Positions 18,575-26,602 of a DNA stretch of 64,000 nt are shown piece by piece. Each line of letters starts with the position of its first letter. The first letter of the stretch is position 1. Position numbers and translations under genes: made by a program. The DNA comes from CAVVPY01 sp963750295. Its GTDB lineage: Bacteria > Actinomycetota > Actinomycetes > Mycobacteriales > Jatrophihabitantaceae. The notes beneath the pieces are model-generated. The model ran no database searches and had not been told where the DNA came from. It was given only the letters and a program-made list of their open reading frames with translations. The stretch lies in NCBI GenBank assembly GCA_963750295.1, contig CAVVPY010000008.1, positions 354,851 to 418,850 on the forward strand, in the 5' to 3' direction.

Positions 18575-19927
18575 ATGAGGCGCCGGATCCTGCTGCTCGT
18601 CGTCGGCACCACCACGCTGGTCGTGCTCGCCTTCACGATCCCGTTGATCTTCCTCATCCGCAGCGCTGTCGCCCAGCGGGCGGACGACGCGACGCTCCAG
18701 CAGGCCCGGATCATCGCCGCGTCCCTGCGCAACGTCACGGCGACTGCCGCACAGCTGACCGCCTATGTGCAGTCCGAGTCCACCAACGGTCGGTTGGTGT
18801 CGATCACCGTGCCGAACGGCACGACGATCGGACGCACACCGGCCGACGCGTACGAGCCGGCCAGCCCACCGTCCGGCGAGGACCAATTCCCCGGCGGCGA
18901 CGGCGGCCACGGCGGCGGCGATACCGGCCCCAGCCCATCAGCCCCCGCAGCCGGAGCTCCGGGCACCACGCTGCAGCGCGTGGCCGGCGGACGGGTCGCC
19001 GTCGAGTACGCGCCGCGGGGGACGAGTGGGTACCTGGTGCGCGTGTACCTGTCCGACGACCAGCGCTACGACGGTGCCAACCCGTGGTACCTGCTGCTGG
19101 CGGCCGGCAGCGCGGGTCTGTTGCTGGTCGGCGTCCTGGCCGGTGAGCTGCTCACCCGCCGGATCGCGCGGCCGCTCGTCCGCACCGCCGAGACCGCCCA
19201 GCAACTGGCCGCCGGGGACACCACGGCACGGGCCCCCACCGACGGCCCGCGGGAGGTCGCCGACGTCGGCAAGGCGCTGAACCGGCTGGCCGACCGCATC
19301 GACGAGCTGATCGCGGAGGAACGCGAAACCGTCGCCGATCTCTCGCATCGGCTGCGGACGCCGCTGACCACGCTGCGCCTGGACGCCGAGGCGCTGCGTG
19401 ACCCGGCCGAGTCCGAGCGGGTCAGCGAGCACGTGAGCACCCTCGAGCGGACCCTGACCGCCGTGATCCACGCCGCCCGCCGCACCCAGCGCGAAGGGCG
19501 GATGCCGGCCTGCGACGCGAACGACGTCGTTGCCGAGCGGGTCACCTTCTGGTCCGCGCTGACCGATGACCAGGGGCGGGCCAGCACCCTGGCACTGCCC
19601 GGTGTGCCGCTGCCCGTCCGCGCCGCGGCCGAGGATCTCGCCGCGGCGGTGGACGCGTTGCTCGAGAACGTCGTCGCGCACACCCCGGAGGGGACGCCGT
19701 TCTCCGTCCGGCTCACGGCCGTCGAGTCCGGAGCGCGGCTCGAGATCGCCGACGAAGGTCCCGGCATCCCGGACGCGGCGGACGTCCGCGGGCGCAGCGA
19801 CCGCGGCTCGACCGGGCTCGGGTTGGACATCGCCCGGCGCTGCGCCGAAGCCGGCGGCGGGTCGATGACGATAGGACTCAGCCCGACCGGCGGCGCCGTG
19901 GTCACGCTGCTGTTGCCGTCCCCCTGA
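18575..19927 (+). CDS. Membrane sensor histidine kinase
   Basis: A 450-aa kinase partner of the preceding regulator. It has two TM helices (residues about 5-30 and 170-190) flanking a 140-residue external region with a Gly/Asp/His-rich low-complexity stretch (GGDGGHGGGDTG near residue 112), then a HAMP-like linker, the HisKA box DLSHRLRTPLTTLRL with the phospho-His near residue 258, and an HATPase domain with ALLENVVAHTPEG, DEGPGIPD and STGLGLDIARR. The conserved HELRTP is changed to HRLRTP. The His/Asp-rich external loop might bind a metal ion; this is inference. Confidence 0.92.
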   Translation: MRRRILLLVVGTTTLVVLAFTIPLIFLIRSAVAQRADDATLQQARIIAASLRNVTATAAQLTAYVQSESTNGRLVSITVPNGTTIGRTPADAYEPASPPSGEDQFPGGDGGHGGGDTGPSPSAPAAGAPGTTLQRVAGGRVAVEYAPRGTSGYLVRVYLSDDQRYDGANPWYLLLAAGSAGLLLVGVLAGELLTRRIARPLVRTAETAQQLAAGDTTARAPTDGPREVADVGKALNRLADRIDELIAEERETVADLSHRLRTPLTTLRLDAEALRDPAESERVSEHVSTLERTLTAVIHAARRTQREGRMPACDANDVVAERVTFWSALTDDQGRASTLALPGVPLPVRAAAEDLAAAVDALLENVVAHTPEGTPFSVRLTAVESGARLEIADEGPGIPDAADVRGRSDRGSTGLGLDIARRCAEAGGGSMTIGLSPTGGAVVTLLLPSP

Positions 19928-20030
19928 CCGCGCATCCGGCGGCGGTCAGAGCGCATACCCAGCCCCGGTTAACGCAAGCTTGATCCTCGCGTGAGGCCGC
20001 GCTGACCCGCGCCGCACCAGTGTTGCTGCC

Positions 20031-20408
20031 ATGGACGACAACACCGCTTCCCGGAGCCTGATCACGCGCGCCAGGTTGGTGGCCTGGAGCCTCGCCAGCG
20101 CGACCGGCGTCGCGACGATCGGCCTGATCGCCGGGGTCACCAATAGCGCCAGCCAGGCCACTACCCAAACCACCCCCGGCACCACTACCCAGGACACCGG
20201 CCAGGCGGGCTCTGCCTCGACCGGCACCGGGTCGAGCAACTCCACCGCAGCCGGCACCGGCTCCAGCGGCTCCGCCTCCACCGGCTCCAGCGGCTCCACC
20301 TCCATTGGCTCCACCGGCTCCAGCGGCTCCACCTCCACCGGCACCGGCTCCTCGATCGGATCGGCGAACCAGAACTCCCCCCAGCACGGCGGGAGCCACG
20401 GGTCATGA
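20031..20408 (+). CDS. Small membrane-anchored Ser/Thr/Gly-rich protein preceding apbE
   Basis: A 125-aa protein with one TM helix (residues about 15-37, LVAWSLASATGVATIGLIAG) followed by an 85-residue external tail made almost wholly of Ser, Thr, Gly and Ala with repeated STGSSGS units, ending NSPQHGGSHGS. No enzymatic domain is present. In similar actinomycete clusters this position often holds an FMN-binding (FMN_bind) protein with such a tail before the domain; here the domain and its SGAT flavinylation motif are missing. The stop overlaps the apbE start as ATGA. The tail could be a glycosylation target of the two glycosyltransferases in this operon. CAGTGT lies seven bases before the ATG. 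Confidence 0.72.
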   Translation: MDDNTASRSLITRARLVAWSLASATGVATIGLIAGVTNSASQATTQTTPGTTTQDTGQAGSASTGTGSSNSTAAGTGSSGSASTGSSGSTSIGSTGSSGSTSTGTGSSIGSANQNSPQHGGSHGS

Positions 20409-21319
20409 GCGCGTCCCACACCATGCGCGCCTGGAGCTGTTCGGTGCGCCTGGTCGTCGGCGAGCGGCGGGTGCTGCCCGCTGCCGTAGCTGACCTGCGC
20501 GCGCTGCTCGAGCGCGTCGATCACGCGGTGAGCCGGTTCCGCACCGACTCCGCCCTGTCGATCGCGAACGCGCGCGCCGGCCGGCCGACACCGGCCCCCC
20601 GCCTGCTGGTCGACCTCGTCGGCGCAGCGCTCGACGGCGCCGACCGCACCGGCGGCCTGGTCGACCCGACCCTGGGCCGGGCGATGGTCGCCCTCGGCTA
20701 CGACCGCGACATCGCCGCAGTCGAGGCCGACGGGCCGGCGGTGCGCGCGAGCATCCCGACTGCCGACTGGCACGCGGTGCGCCTGGACCGCACCGTCGGC
20801 CTGCTGACCGTCCCGGCAGGGACGGCCCTCGATCTCGGCGCGACGGCGAAGGCGTTCACCGCCGACCTGGCCGCGCGCACCCTGAGCCGCCGTTACGGCA
20901 CCGCGGTCCTCGTCGAGCTCGGCGGGGATATCGCCGTCGCCGGGGACCGTCCGGACGGCTGGTGCATCCGCGTCGCCGAGGCCGAGGGGGGCGACGGCCA
21001 GCTGGTGCAGGTGCGGCGGGGCGGGGTGGCCACGTCGACGACGACTGTGCGGCGGTGGCGCCGTGGCGACACCGAGCTGCACCACATCGTCGACCCGCGC
21101 ACCGGCGCGCCCGCGGCCGGAACGTGGCGGACCGCGACCGTCGCCGGCGAGAGCGCCTACGCAGCCAACCTCGCCACCACCGCGGCCATCGTTCTCGGCG
21201 ACGGCGCCGTGCCGTGGCTGGAAGATCACCACCTGCCGGCCCGCCTCGTCGCCCGCGACGGCACCGTCCGCACCACGACCGGCTGGCCGGCCGCCCACCG
21301 CGCGGCGGTGGCGGCATGA
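20405..21319 (+). CDS. apbE: FAD:protein FMN transferase (ApbE family)
   Basis: A 304-aa ApbE-type flavin transferase that attaches FMN to a Ser/Thr of a client protein outside the membrane. Family features are FRTDSALSIANARAG near residue 45, GLVDPTLGRAMVALGYD near residue 85, LDLGATAKAFTADLAA near residue 140, VELGGDIAVAG and LHHIVDPRTG near residue 222. I see no clear signal peptide or lipobox, so export is unproven. It overlaps genes on both sides by ATGA. No FMN_bind client with a D-x-x-S/T-G-A-T motif occurs in this window, so its target lies elsewhere or is atypical. Confidence 0.9.
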   Translation: MSASHTMRAWSCSVRLVVGERRVLPAAVADLRALLERVDHAVSRFRTDSALSIANARAGRPTPAPRLLVDLVGAALDGADRTGGLVDPTLGRAMVALGYDRDIAAVEADGPAVRASIPTADWHAVRLDRTVGLLTVPAGTALDLGATAKAFTADLAARTLSRRYGTAVLVELGGDIAVAGDRPDGWCIRVAEAEGGDGQLVQVRRGGVATSTTTVRRWRRGDTELHHIVDPRTGAPAAGTWRTATVAGESAYAANLATTAAIVLGDGAVPWLEDHHLPARLVARDGTVRTTTGWPAAHRAAVAA

Positions 21320-21885
21320 CGATCTGGTACATCGCCCGCGGGGCCGGCCTCGCCGCGCTGCTACTGCTCACCGTGTCGACCTGCCTCGGCGCGCTCGCCT
21401 CCAGCGGCGGCAAGCCGGACAGCCGGTTCGTGCTGCAGTACGTGCACCGCGCAGCCGCCTCGCTCGGCCTGACCGCGCTCGTCCTGCACGTGGCGACGAT
21501 CCTGGCCGACAGCTACGCGAACGTGGGGTGGGCCGGCGCCATCATCCCGTTCACGTCGACCTACCGGCCGCTGTGGGTCGGGCTCGGCACGCTCGCCGTC
21601 TACACCGTCGCGGCCGTGGCCGTCCTCGGCTTCGCCCGCCACCGGATGGCACGATCGGTACGCGGCGCGAAGCTCTGGCGCGGCCTGCACGCGACGGCCT
21701 ACGCCGGCTGGGCGATGGCGATGCTGCACGGGCTCAAGTCCGGCACCGACACCGGCGTCAGCTGGGTGCGGCTGATCTACCTCGGCTGCGCCCTGGCCGT
21801 CACCGCCGCGGTACTGCTGCGGCTCAGTGGTCGCCCGGCGACGCCCGTCACGCCGCGACCGGCTCCGATGGCGGTGGCCCGATGA
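21316..21885 (+). CDS. Ferric-reductase-like transmembrane cytochrome
   Basis: A 189-aa integral membrane protein with five or six TM helices, similar to the ferric reductase-like/NOX membrane domain. Two His pairs suit two b-type hemes stacked across the membrane: VHRAAASLGLTALVLH near residue 43 and LHATAYAGWAMAMLHG near residue 131. There is no fused flavin-NADPH domain; that task appears to be done by the NuoF-like protein and ferredoxin encoded next. ATGA overlaps join it to both neighbours. It probably passes electrons from the cytosol to an external acceptor. Confidence 0.82.
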   Translation: MTIWYIARGAGLAALLLLTVSTCLGALASSGGKPDSRFVLQYVHRAAASLGLTALVLHVATILADSYANVGWAGAIIPFTSTYRPLWVGLGTLAVYTVAAVAVLGFARHRMARSVRGAKLWRGLHATAYAGWAMAMLHGLKSGTDTGVSWVRLIYLGCALAVTAAVLLRLSGRPATPVTPRPAPMAVAR

Positions 21886-23114
21886 CCGCGACACTCACCA
21901 GGCCCGGCACCCCGCTCGTCCCGACGTGGACGATCGGTCCCGCCCGGCTGCTCGCGGGCCTCACCCGGGCCGACCGGCTCGACCACGCCGCCCACGTCGC
22001 CATCCACGGCCGGCTGCCCGGTGTCGACCTGTCCCGGCTCGTCGAAATCCTCGACGGCGCGCAGCTGACCGGCCGCGGCGGGGCGGGGTTTCCGCTCGCG
22101 GCGAAGCTCCGTGCGCTGCGCGGGCGTGCCTCGATCGTGGTGAACGGCAGCGAGAGCGAGCCGGCCAGCATGAAGGACCGCGTCCTGCTACGTCGCGCCC
22201 CCCACCTCGTGGTGGACGGCGCCCTCGCGGTCGCGGCGGCGCTGGGGAACGCCGGGGTGACCATCGCGGTCCACGACCGGGTCGCGCTCGACTCGCTGCG
22301 GCACGCCCTGTCGGAGCGGACCGACGCGCGCCGGGTGCGCATCGCGCCCACACCCGCACGATTCGTGTCCGGCGAGGCGCGGGCGCTGGTGCGGGGGCTG
22401 CGCGGCGGTCCAGCAGTGCCGCCGGGCCGCCGCGAGCACCTCACCGGGTCCGGCGTCCTGGTCGCGAACGCCGAGACCTTCGCCCAGGCCGCGGTGGCCG
22501 TGCGCCTCGGCGTCCGAGGCTTCGCCGACAGCGGCACGCGCGCTGAGCCGGGGACGGTGCTGCTCACCATCGGCGGAGCGGTCACCCGTCCCGGCGTGGT
22601 CGAGATCCCGCTGGGGACACCGCTGGGCATCGTCCTCAGCGCTGCCGGTGCCGCCGACCCCCGAGCCATCGTGATCGGCGGCTACTACGGCAGCTGGATC
22701 GCGCCGCTGCCTGACATCTCGGTGTCGCGCTCAGGGATGGCAGCGGCCGGCGCCACGCTCGGCGCCGGCGTGCTGCTCGTTCTGGACGGATCGACCTGTG
22801 CCCTCGGCGAGCTGACCCGGGTCACCGGCTGGCTCGCCGCCCAGTCGAGCGGGCAGTGCGGGCCCTGCCGGTTCGGCCTGCCGGCCCTGGCCGCGGACGT
22901 GGCCGCGCTCGCCTTCGGCAACCCGGCCGCGCTCGGCCCGGCCCTGCACCACCTTCGCCTCGTCGCCGGACGTGGCGCGTGCAGCCACCCGGACGGCACC
23001 GCTCGCTTCGTCGAGTCCGCGCTGCACCTGCTCCAGGACGAGATCGAGGCACACCACCACGGTGGCTGCCGGCGCCCCGTCCACGGCTTGCTACCCGTGG
23101 GGGGTGCGTCATGA
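21882..23114 (+). CDS. NuoF-like flavin/iron-sulfur oxidoreductase
   Basis: A 410-aa relative of complex I subunit NuoF. The FMN loop GRGGAGFPLAAKL is near residue 67 and VNGSESEPASMKDR, matching the NuoF NADEGEPGTFKDR block, near residue 90. A SLBB-like segment (TIGGAVTRPGVVEIPLG) is near residue 225. The cluster-binding end reads SSGQCGPCRFG, with Ser where NuoF has its first Cys, and GRGACSHPDG supplies another Cys, so three Cys ligands remain. NADH binding is likely but the full NAD site should be checked. It lies between the heme membrane protein and the ferredoxin, and probably feeds electrons to them. Confidence 0.85.
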   Translation: MTATLTRPGTPLVPTWTIGPARLLAGLTRADRLDHAAHVAIHGRLPGVDLSRLVEILDGAQLTGRGGAGFPLAAKLRALRGRASIVVNGSESEPASMKDRVLLRRAPHLVVDGALAVAAALGNAGVTIAVHDRVALDSLRHALSERTDARRVRIAPTPARFVSGEARALVRGLRGGPAVPPGRREHLTGSGVLVANAETFAQAAVAVRLGVRGFADSGTRAEPGTVLLTIGGAVTRPGVVEIPLGTPLGIVLSAAGAADPRAIVIGGYYGSWIAPLPDISVSRSGMAAAGATLGAGVLLVLDGSTCALGELTRVTGWLAAQSSGQCGPCRFGLPALAADVAALAFGNPAALGPALHHLRLVAGRGACSHPDGTARFVESALHLLQDEIEAHHHGGCRRPVHGLLPVGGAS

Positions 23115-23299
23115 GTCGCCTCGACATCGACTGGACGCGGTGCGACGGCCACGGCGTCTGCGCCGAGCTGCTGCCCGCGCGAATCGCTCGCGACGAATGG
23201 GGATTCCCCATCCTGCACCGCCCCGAGCTGAGCGATGAGAAGGCGGCCCGCCGAGTGGTCGCGGCCTGCCCCGCCCTAGCCCTGCGCCTGACACCGTGA
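23111..23299 (+). CDS. Small three-Cys ferredoxin
   Basis: A 62-aa ferredoxin. The Cys pattern is CDGHGVC near residues 11-17 and a third Cys in AACPALAL near residue 54, with Gly-His in place of the middle Cys. This is the single-cluster type, usually [3Fe-4S], seen with P450s and other actinomycete oxidoreductases. It overlaps the NuoF-like gene by ATGA and is probably its direct electron partner. The length is typical for this class. Confidence 0.88.
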   Translation: MSRLDIDWTRCDGHGVCAELLPARIARDEWGFPILHRPELSDEKAARRVVAACPALALRLTP

Positions 23300-24519
23300 T
23301 GACCGAGAGGACTGCCCCGATGACCGCCCTTGCCGAAGCACCCGCAGACCAGACCGCCACCATCGACGTCGAGATCGTCGTGCCGGTGTTCAACGAGCAG
23401 GACGACCTCGAACCCAGCGTGCGCCGGCTCGACGCCTACCTCAACGCACACTTCCCGTTCTCGACCTTGATCACGATCGCCGACAACGCGAGCACCGACG
23501 CCACCTGGCAGCGAGCCACCGAACTGGCGAGCGAACTCGACCGGGTGCGCGCCGTGCACCTGGACGCGAAGGGGCGCGGGCGGGCGCTGCAGCAGGTCTG
23601 GGCGGCGAGCACGGCCCAGGTCGTCGCGTACATGGACGTCGACCTGTCGACCGATCTCGCGGCCCTGTCACCGCTCGTGGCGCCGCTGCTGTCGGGGCAC
23701 AGCGACGTCGCGATAGGTTCGCGCCTCGTGCGCTCGGCGCGGGTGGTTCGAGGGCCCCGACGCGAGCTGATCTCGCGCTCGTACAACCTGCTGCTGCGGA
23801 CGACCCTGCGCACGCGCTTCTCCGACGCGCAGTGCGGATTCAAGGCGATGCGAACCGACTGCGCGCAGGCATTGCTGCCGCACGTGCACGACACATCGTG
23901 GTTCTTCGACACCGAACTGCTCGTGCTCGCCGAACGGGCCGGGCTACGGATCGCCGAAGTGCCGGTCGACTGGGTCGATGACTCGGACAGTCGGGTGGAC
24001 ATCATCTCGACCGCGATCGCCGACGTGCGCGGCGTCGCCCGGATGGGCCGTTCGTTGCTGCGCGGCCAGCTACCACTGGCCGAGTTGCGTGCCCAACTGG
24101 GTCGCGGCCGCGCCGCGACGTCCAGCCTGCTCGGCCAGGCGGTCCGGTTCGCCGCGATCGGCGTGCTCTCGACCCTCGCCTACCTCCTGCTGTTCCTGCT
24201 CTTTCGCGGATCGCTCGGCGCGCAAGGCGCGAACCTCGTCGCCTTGCTGCTGACCGCGATCGCGAACACCGCCGTCAACCGCCGATTCACCTTCGGCGTG
24301 CAGGGCGATGGGTTGCTGCGCCATCAGGCGCAGGGCCTGCTGGTGTTCGCCCTCGGCCTGGCCTTGACGAGCGGTTCGCTGGCCGTGCTGTCCGCGCTGT
24401 CCGCGCACCCCGCACGTGCACTCGAGGTGATCGTCCTCGTGGCGGCAAACCTGGCCTCGACGGTGTTGCGCTTCGTCCTACTACGCGAATGGGTATTCGC
24501 CCGGAAGGTGTCCGCATGA
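23299..24519 (+). CDS. Bifunctional GT2 glycosyltransferase with GtrA membrane domain
   Basis: A 406-aa fusion. Residues about 20-250 are a dolichol-phosphate-mannose-synthase-like GT2 domain: EIVVPVFNEQDDL, ADNASTDAT, the metal-binding AYMDVDLSTDL, and CGFKAMR. Residues about 275-400 form a four-TM GtrA domain (RFAAIGVLSTLAYLLLF, NTAVNRRFTF). Such proteins make or flip a polyprenyl-phosphate sugar. A GTG three bases upstream is an alternative start; either overlaps the ferredoxin stop. The next gene is a membrane glycosyltransferase that would use the lipid-linked sugar. Confidence 0.9.
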   Translation: MTERTAPMTALAEAPADQTATIDVEIVVPVFNEQDDLEPSVRRLDAYLNAHFPFSTLITIADNASTDATWQRATELASELDRVRAVHLDAKGRGRALQQVWAASTAQVVAYMDVDLSTDLAALSPLVAPLLSGHSDVAIGSRLVRSARVVRGPRRELISRSYNLLLRTTLRTRFSDAQCGFKAMRTDCAQALLPHVHDTSWFFDTELLVLAERAGLRIAEVPVDWVDDSDSRVDIISTAIADVRGVARMGRSLLRGQLPLAELRAQLGRGRAATSSLLGQAVRFAAIGVLSTLAYLLLFLLFRGSLGAQGANLVALLLTAIANTAVNRRFTFGVQGDGLLRHQAQGLLVFALGLALTSGSLAVLSALSAHPARALEVIVLVAANLASTVLRFVLLREWVFARKVSA

Positions 24520-26597
24520 CCACCACAGCTGTCCCCACCACCACCATCGTCACCGGCGTACCGGACAGCGGGGTCCGCGACGAGCGGACCACGGTGATCA
24601 CGGTCATCAAGCAGCACGGGCATCGCATCGCGTTCGGCGGGTTGCTGTTCGGCACCGCACTGCTCTACCTCGTCGGCCTGTCCGCGTCCGGCTGGGCGAA
24701 CCAGTACTACTCTGCCGCCGCCCAGGCCGGCAGCAAGAGCTGGACGGCGTTCTTGTTCGGCTCACTCGACTCGTCCAACTTCATCACCGTCGACAAGCCG
24801 CCGGCCTCGCTGTGGGTGATGGACCTGTCGGTGCGGTTCTTCGGGCTGAACTCGTGGTCGATCCTCGCGCCACAGGCACTCGAGGGCGTCGCAGCCGTCG
24901 CCATCCTGTACGCCGCGGTCAAGCGCATCTCAACACCGACGACCGGCCTGCTGGCCGGGCTGATCCTCGCAACCACGCCGGTCGCGACCCTGATGTTCCG
25001 ATACAACAACCCTGATGCGCTGCTCGTGCTGCTCACGACCGCCGCCGCCTACGCGACCGTCCGCGCGATCGAAAACGCACGCGGCCGGTGGCTCGCGCTG
25101 GCCGGCGTGCTGCTCGGCTTCGCGTTCCTGACGAAGATGTTGCAGGGCTTCCTCATCGTCCCCGCCTTCGCGATCGCCTACCTGATCGCCGCCCCGACCT
25201 CGTTGCGCACCCGGGTGCTGCACACGCTGACGGCAGGCGCCGCGATGTTCGCCGCGGCCGGGTGGTGGGTCGCGCTCGTCGAACTGTGGCCGGCCGGCTC
25301 ACGTCCCTACATCGGCGGTTCCACGGACAACAGCGTGCTCCAACTGATCTTCGGCTACAACGGCATCGGCCGGCTCACCGGAGCGGACAACAACGGCAAC
25401 GTCGGTGGAGGGACGGGCGGATTCAGTTCCGGCTCGACCGGGCTAACCCGCATGTTCGGCACCGAGATGGGCGCACAGATCAGCTGGTTGCTGCCCGCGG
25501 CGCTCGTCGGCATCGCCGCCATAGCGTGGGTGACCCGGCGAGCGCCGCGAACGAATCGGCTGCGCGCCAGCCTGATCGTGTGGGGTGGCTGGATCATCTG
25601 CACCGGCCTGGTGCTCAGCTTCGCCAGCGGCATCATCCACCCCTATTACGCGATCGCGCTTGCGCCCGGGATCGCCGCGGTGGTCGCGCTCGCCGTGACC
25701 GCGCTGTGGCGGCTGCGCTCGACCGGTTCGGCCCGCTGGTTGCTGGCGGCCGTCGTCGCTGCCGGGGCGCTGTGGACCTTCGAGCTGCTCGGCCGCGTCG
25801 ACTGGAACCCGTGGCTGCGCTGGGTCGTCCTGATCGCCGGCGTGGCGACGGTGCTCGCAGTGCTGGTGCCCCGCGTCGGCGCGCGGGTGGTGGCGCCGCT
25901 GGTCGCCCTCACCCTGCTCGCAGGCCCGACCGCATACTCGCTGCAGACCGCGTCGACCGCGCACACCGGCGCGCTCGTGACCGCCGGCCCGGCCAGCACC
26001 AGCGGCTTCGGCGGGCGGGGTGGTCCAGGCGGCACCGTCCCCGGCGGCACCGTCCCCGGCGGCACCGTCCCCGGCGGCCAGGCCGGCGGATTCGGTGCGC
26101 GACCGAACGGCCCCGGCGGCTTCGGGCCGCCATCCACCGGGACGGGCACGGGCACGGGTGGCACGGGCACGGGTGGCACGGGCACGGGCGGCACGGGCAC
26201 GGGCACCGGACGGGGCCAGGCGGGCGGCATGCCCGGCGGGCTCGGCGGCGCGTCCTCGGTCTCGTCCGGACTCGTCACCGCCCTCACCGACAACGCGTCG
26301 GCCTACAGGTGGGTGGCAGCGACCGTCAGCGCGAACAGCGCCGGGTCGCTGGAGCTGGCCACCGGCGAAGCGGTGATGGCACTCGGTGGCTTCAACGGCA
26401 CCGATCCGGCGATCACGCTGAGCCAGTTCCAGGCGCTCGTCGCGGCCGGTCGGATCCACTACTTCATCGCCGACGGCGGCTTCATCGGCTCGACCGCCGC
26501 CAACACGTCCACGGCGTACTCGATCCAGCAGTGGATCGAGTCCACCTACACCGCGACGACGGTCGGCACCAGCACCGTCTACGACCTCAGCACGTGA
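24516..26597 (+). CDS. ArnT/PMT-like (GT39-type) membrane glycosyltransferase
   Basis: A 693-aa polytopic protein with 11-13 TM helices. The catalytic first loop holds WANQYYSAAAQAGSKSW and FITVDKPPASLWVM near residues 60-100, and MFRYNNPDALLVLL near residue 160 is the second family signature. After the TM domain (ending near residue 480) comes a Gly/Pro/Thr-rich linker with two minisatellite-like tracts, then a soluble C-terminal domain with TDNASAYRWVAATVSAN and IHYFIADGGF. It probably transfers a sugar from a polyprenyl phosphate to a surface protein or polymer. ATGA overlap with the GT2-GtrA gene supports a donor-transferase pair. It is convergent with ccsB, with 5 bp between the stops. 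Confidence 0.9.
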   Translation: MTTTAVPTTTIVTGVPDSGVRDERTTVITVIKQHGHRIAFGGLLFGTALLYLVGLSASGWANQYYSAAAQAGSKSWTAFLFGSLDSSNFITVDKPPASLWVMDLSVRFFGLNSWSILAPQALEGVAAVAILYAAVKRISTPTTGLLAGLILATTPVATLMFRYNNPDALLVLLTTAAAYATVRAIENARGRWLALAGVLLGFAFLTKMLQGFLIVPAFAIAYLIAAPTSLRTRVLHTLTAGAAMFAAAGWWVALVELWPAGSRPYIGGSTDNSVLQLIFGYNGIGRLTGADNNGNVGGGTGGFSSGSTGLTRMFGTEMGAQISWLLPAALVGIAAIAWVTRRAPRTNRLRASLIVWGGWIICTGLVLSFASGIIHPYYAIALAPGIAAVVALAVTALWRLRSTGSARWLLAAVVAAGALWTFELLGRVDWNPWLRWVVLIAGVATVLAVLVPRVGARVVAPLVALTLLAGPTAYSLQTASTAHTGALVTAGPASTSGFGGRGGPGGTVPGGTVPGGTVPGGQAGGFGARPNGPGGFGPPSTGTGTGTGGTGTGGTGTGGTGTGTGRGQAGGMPGGLGGASSVSSGLVTALTDNASAYRWVAATVSANSAGSLELATGEAVMALGGFNGTDPAITLSQFQALVAAGRIHYFIADGGFIGSTAANTSTAYSIQQWIESTYTATTVGTSTVYDLST
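26031..26075 (+). repeat. 3 x 15-bp in-frame tandem repeat in the GT39 linker
   Basis: Three identical copies of GGCACCGTCCCCGGC encode GTVPG pentads in the Gly/Pro-rich linker between membrane and C-terminal domains. The 15-bp period keeps the frame, so the copy number can vary without breaking the gene. Confidence 0.9.
26141..26209 (+). repeat. Gly-Thr low-complexity tract in the GT39 linker
   Basis: About 70 bp of GGCACGGGC/GGCACGGGT units encode a TGTGTGG-type Gly/Thr run in the linker. It is a second simple-sequence tract in the same gene and also stays in frame. Confidence 0.85.
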
Positions 26598-26602
26598 CGC
26601 GG

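Noticed and set aside
19928..20030. Response-regulator binding repeat in front of the apbE operon
   Set aside because: TTAACGCAAGCTTGATCC and GCGTGAGG look suggestive, but no clear repeated half-site could be defined.
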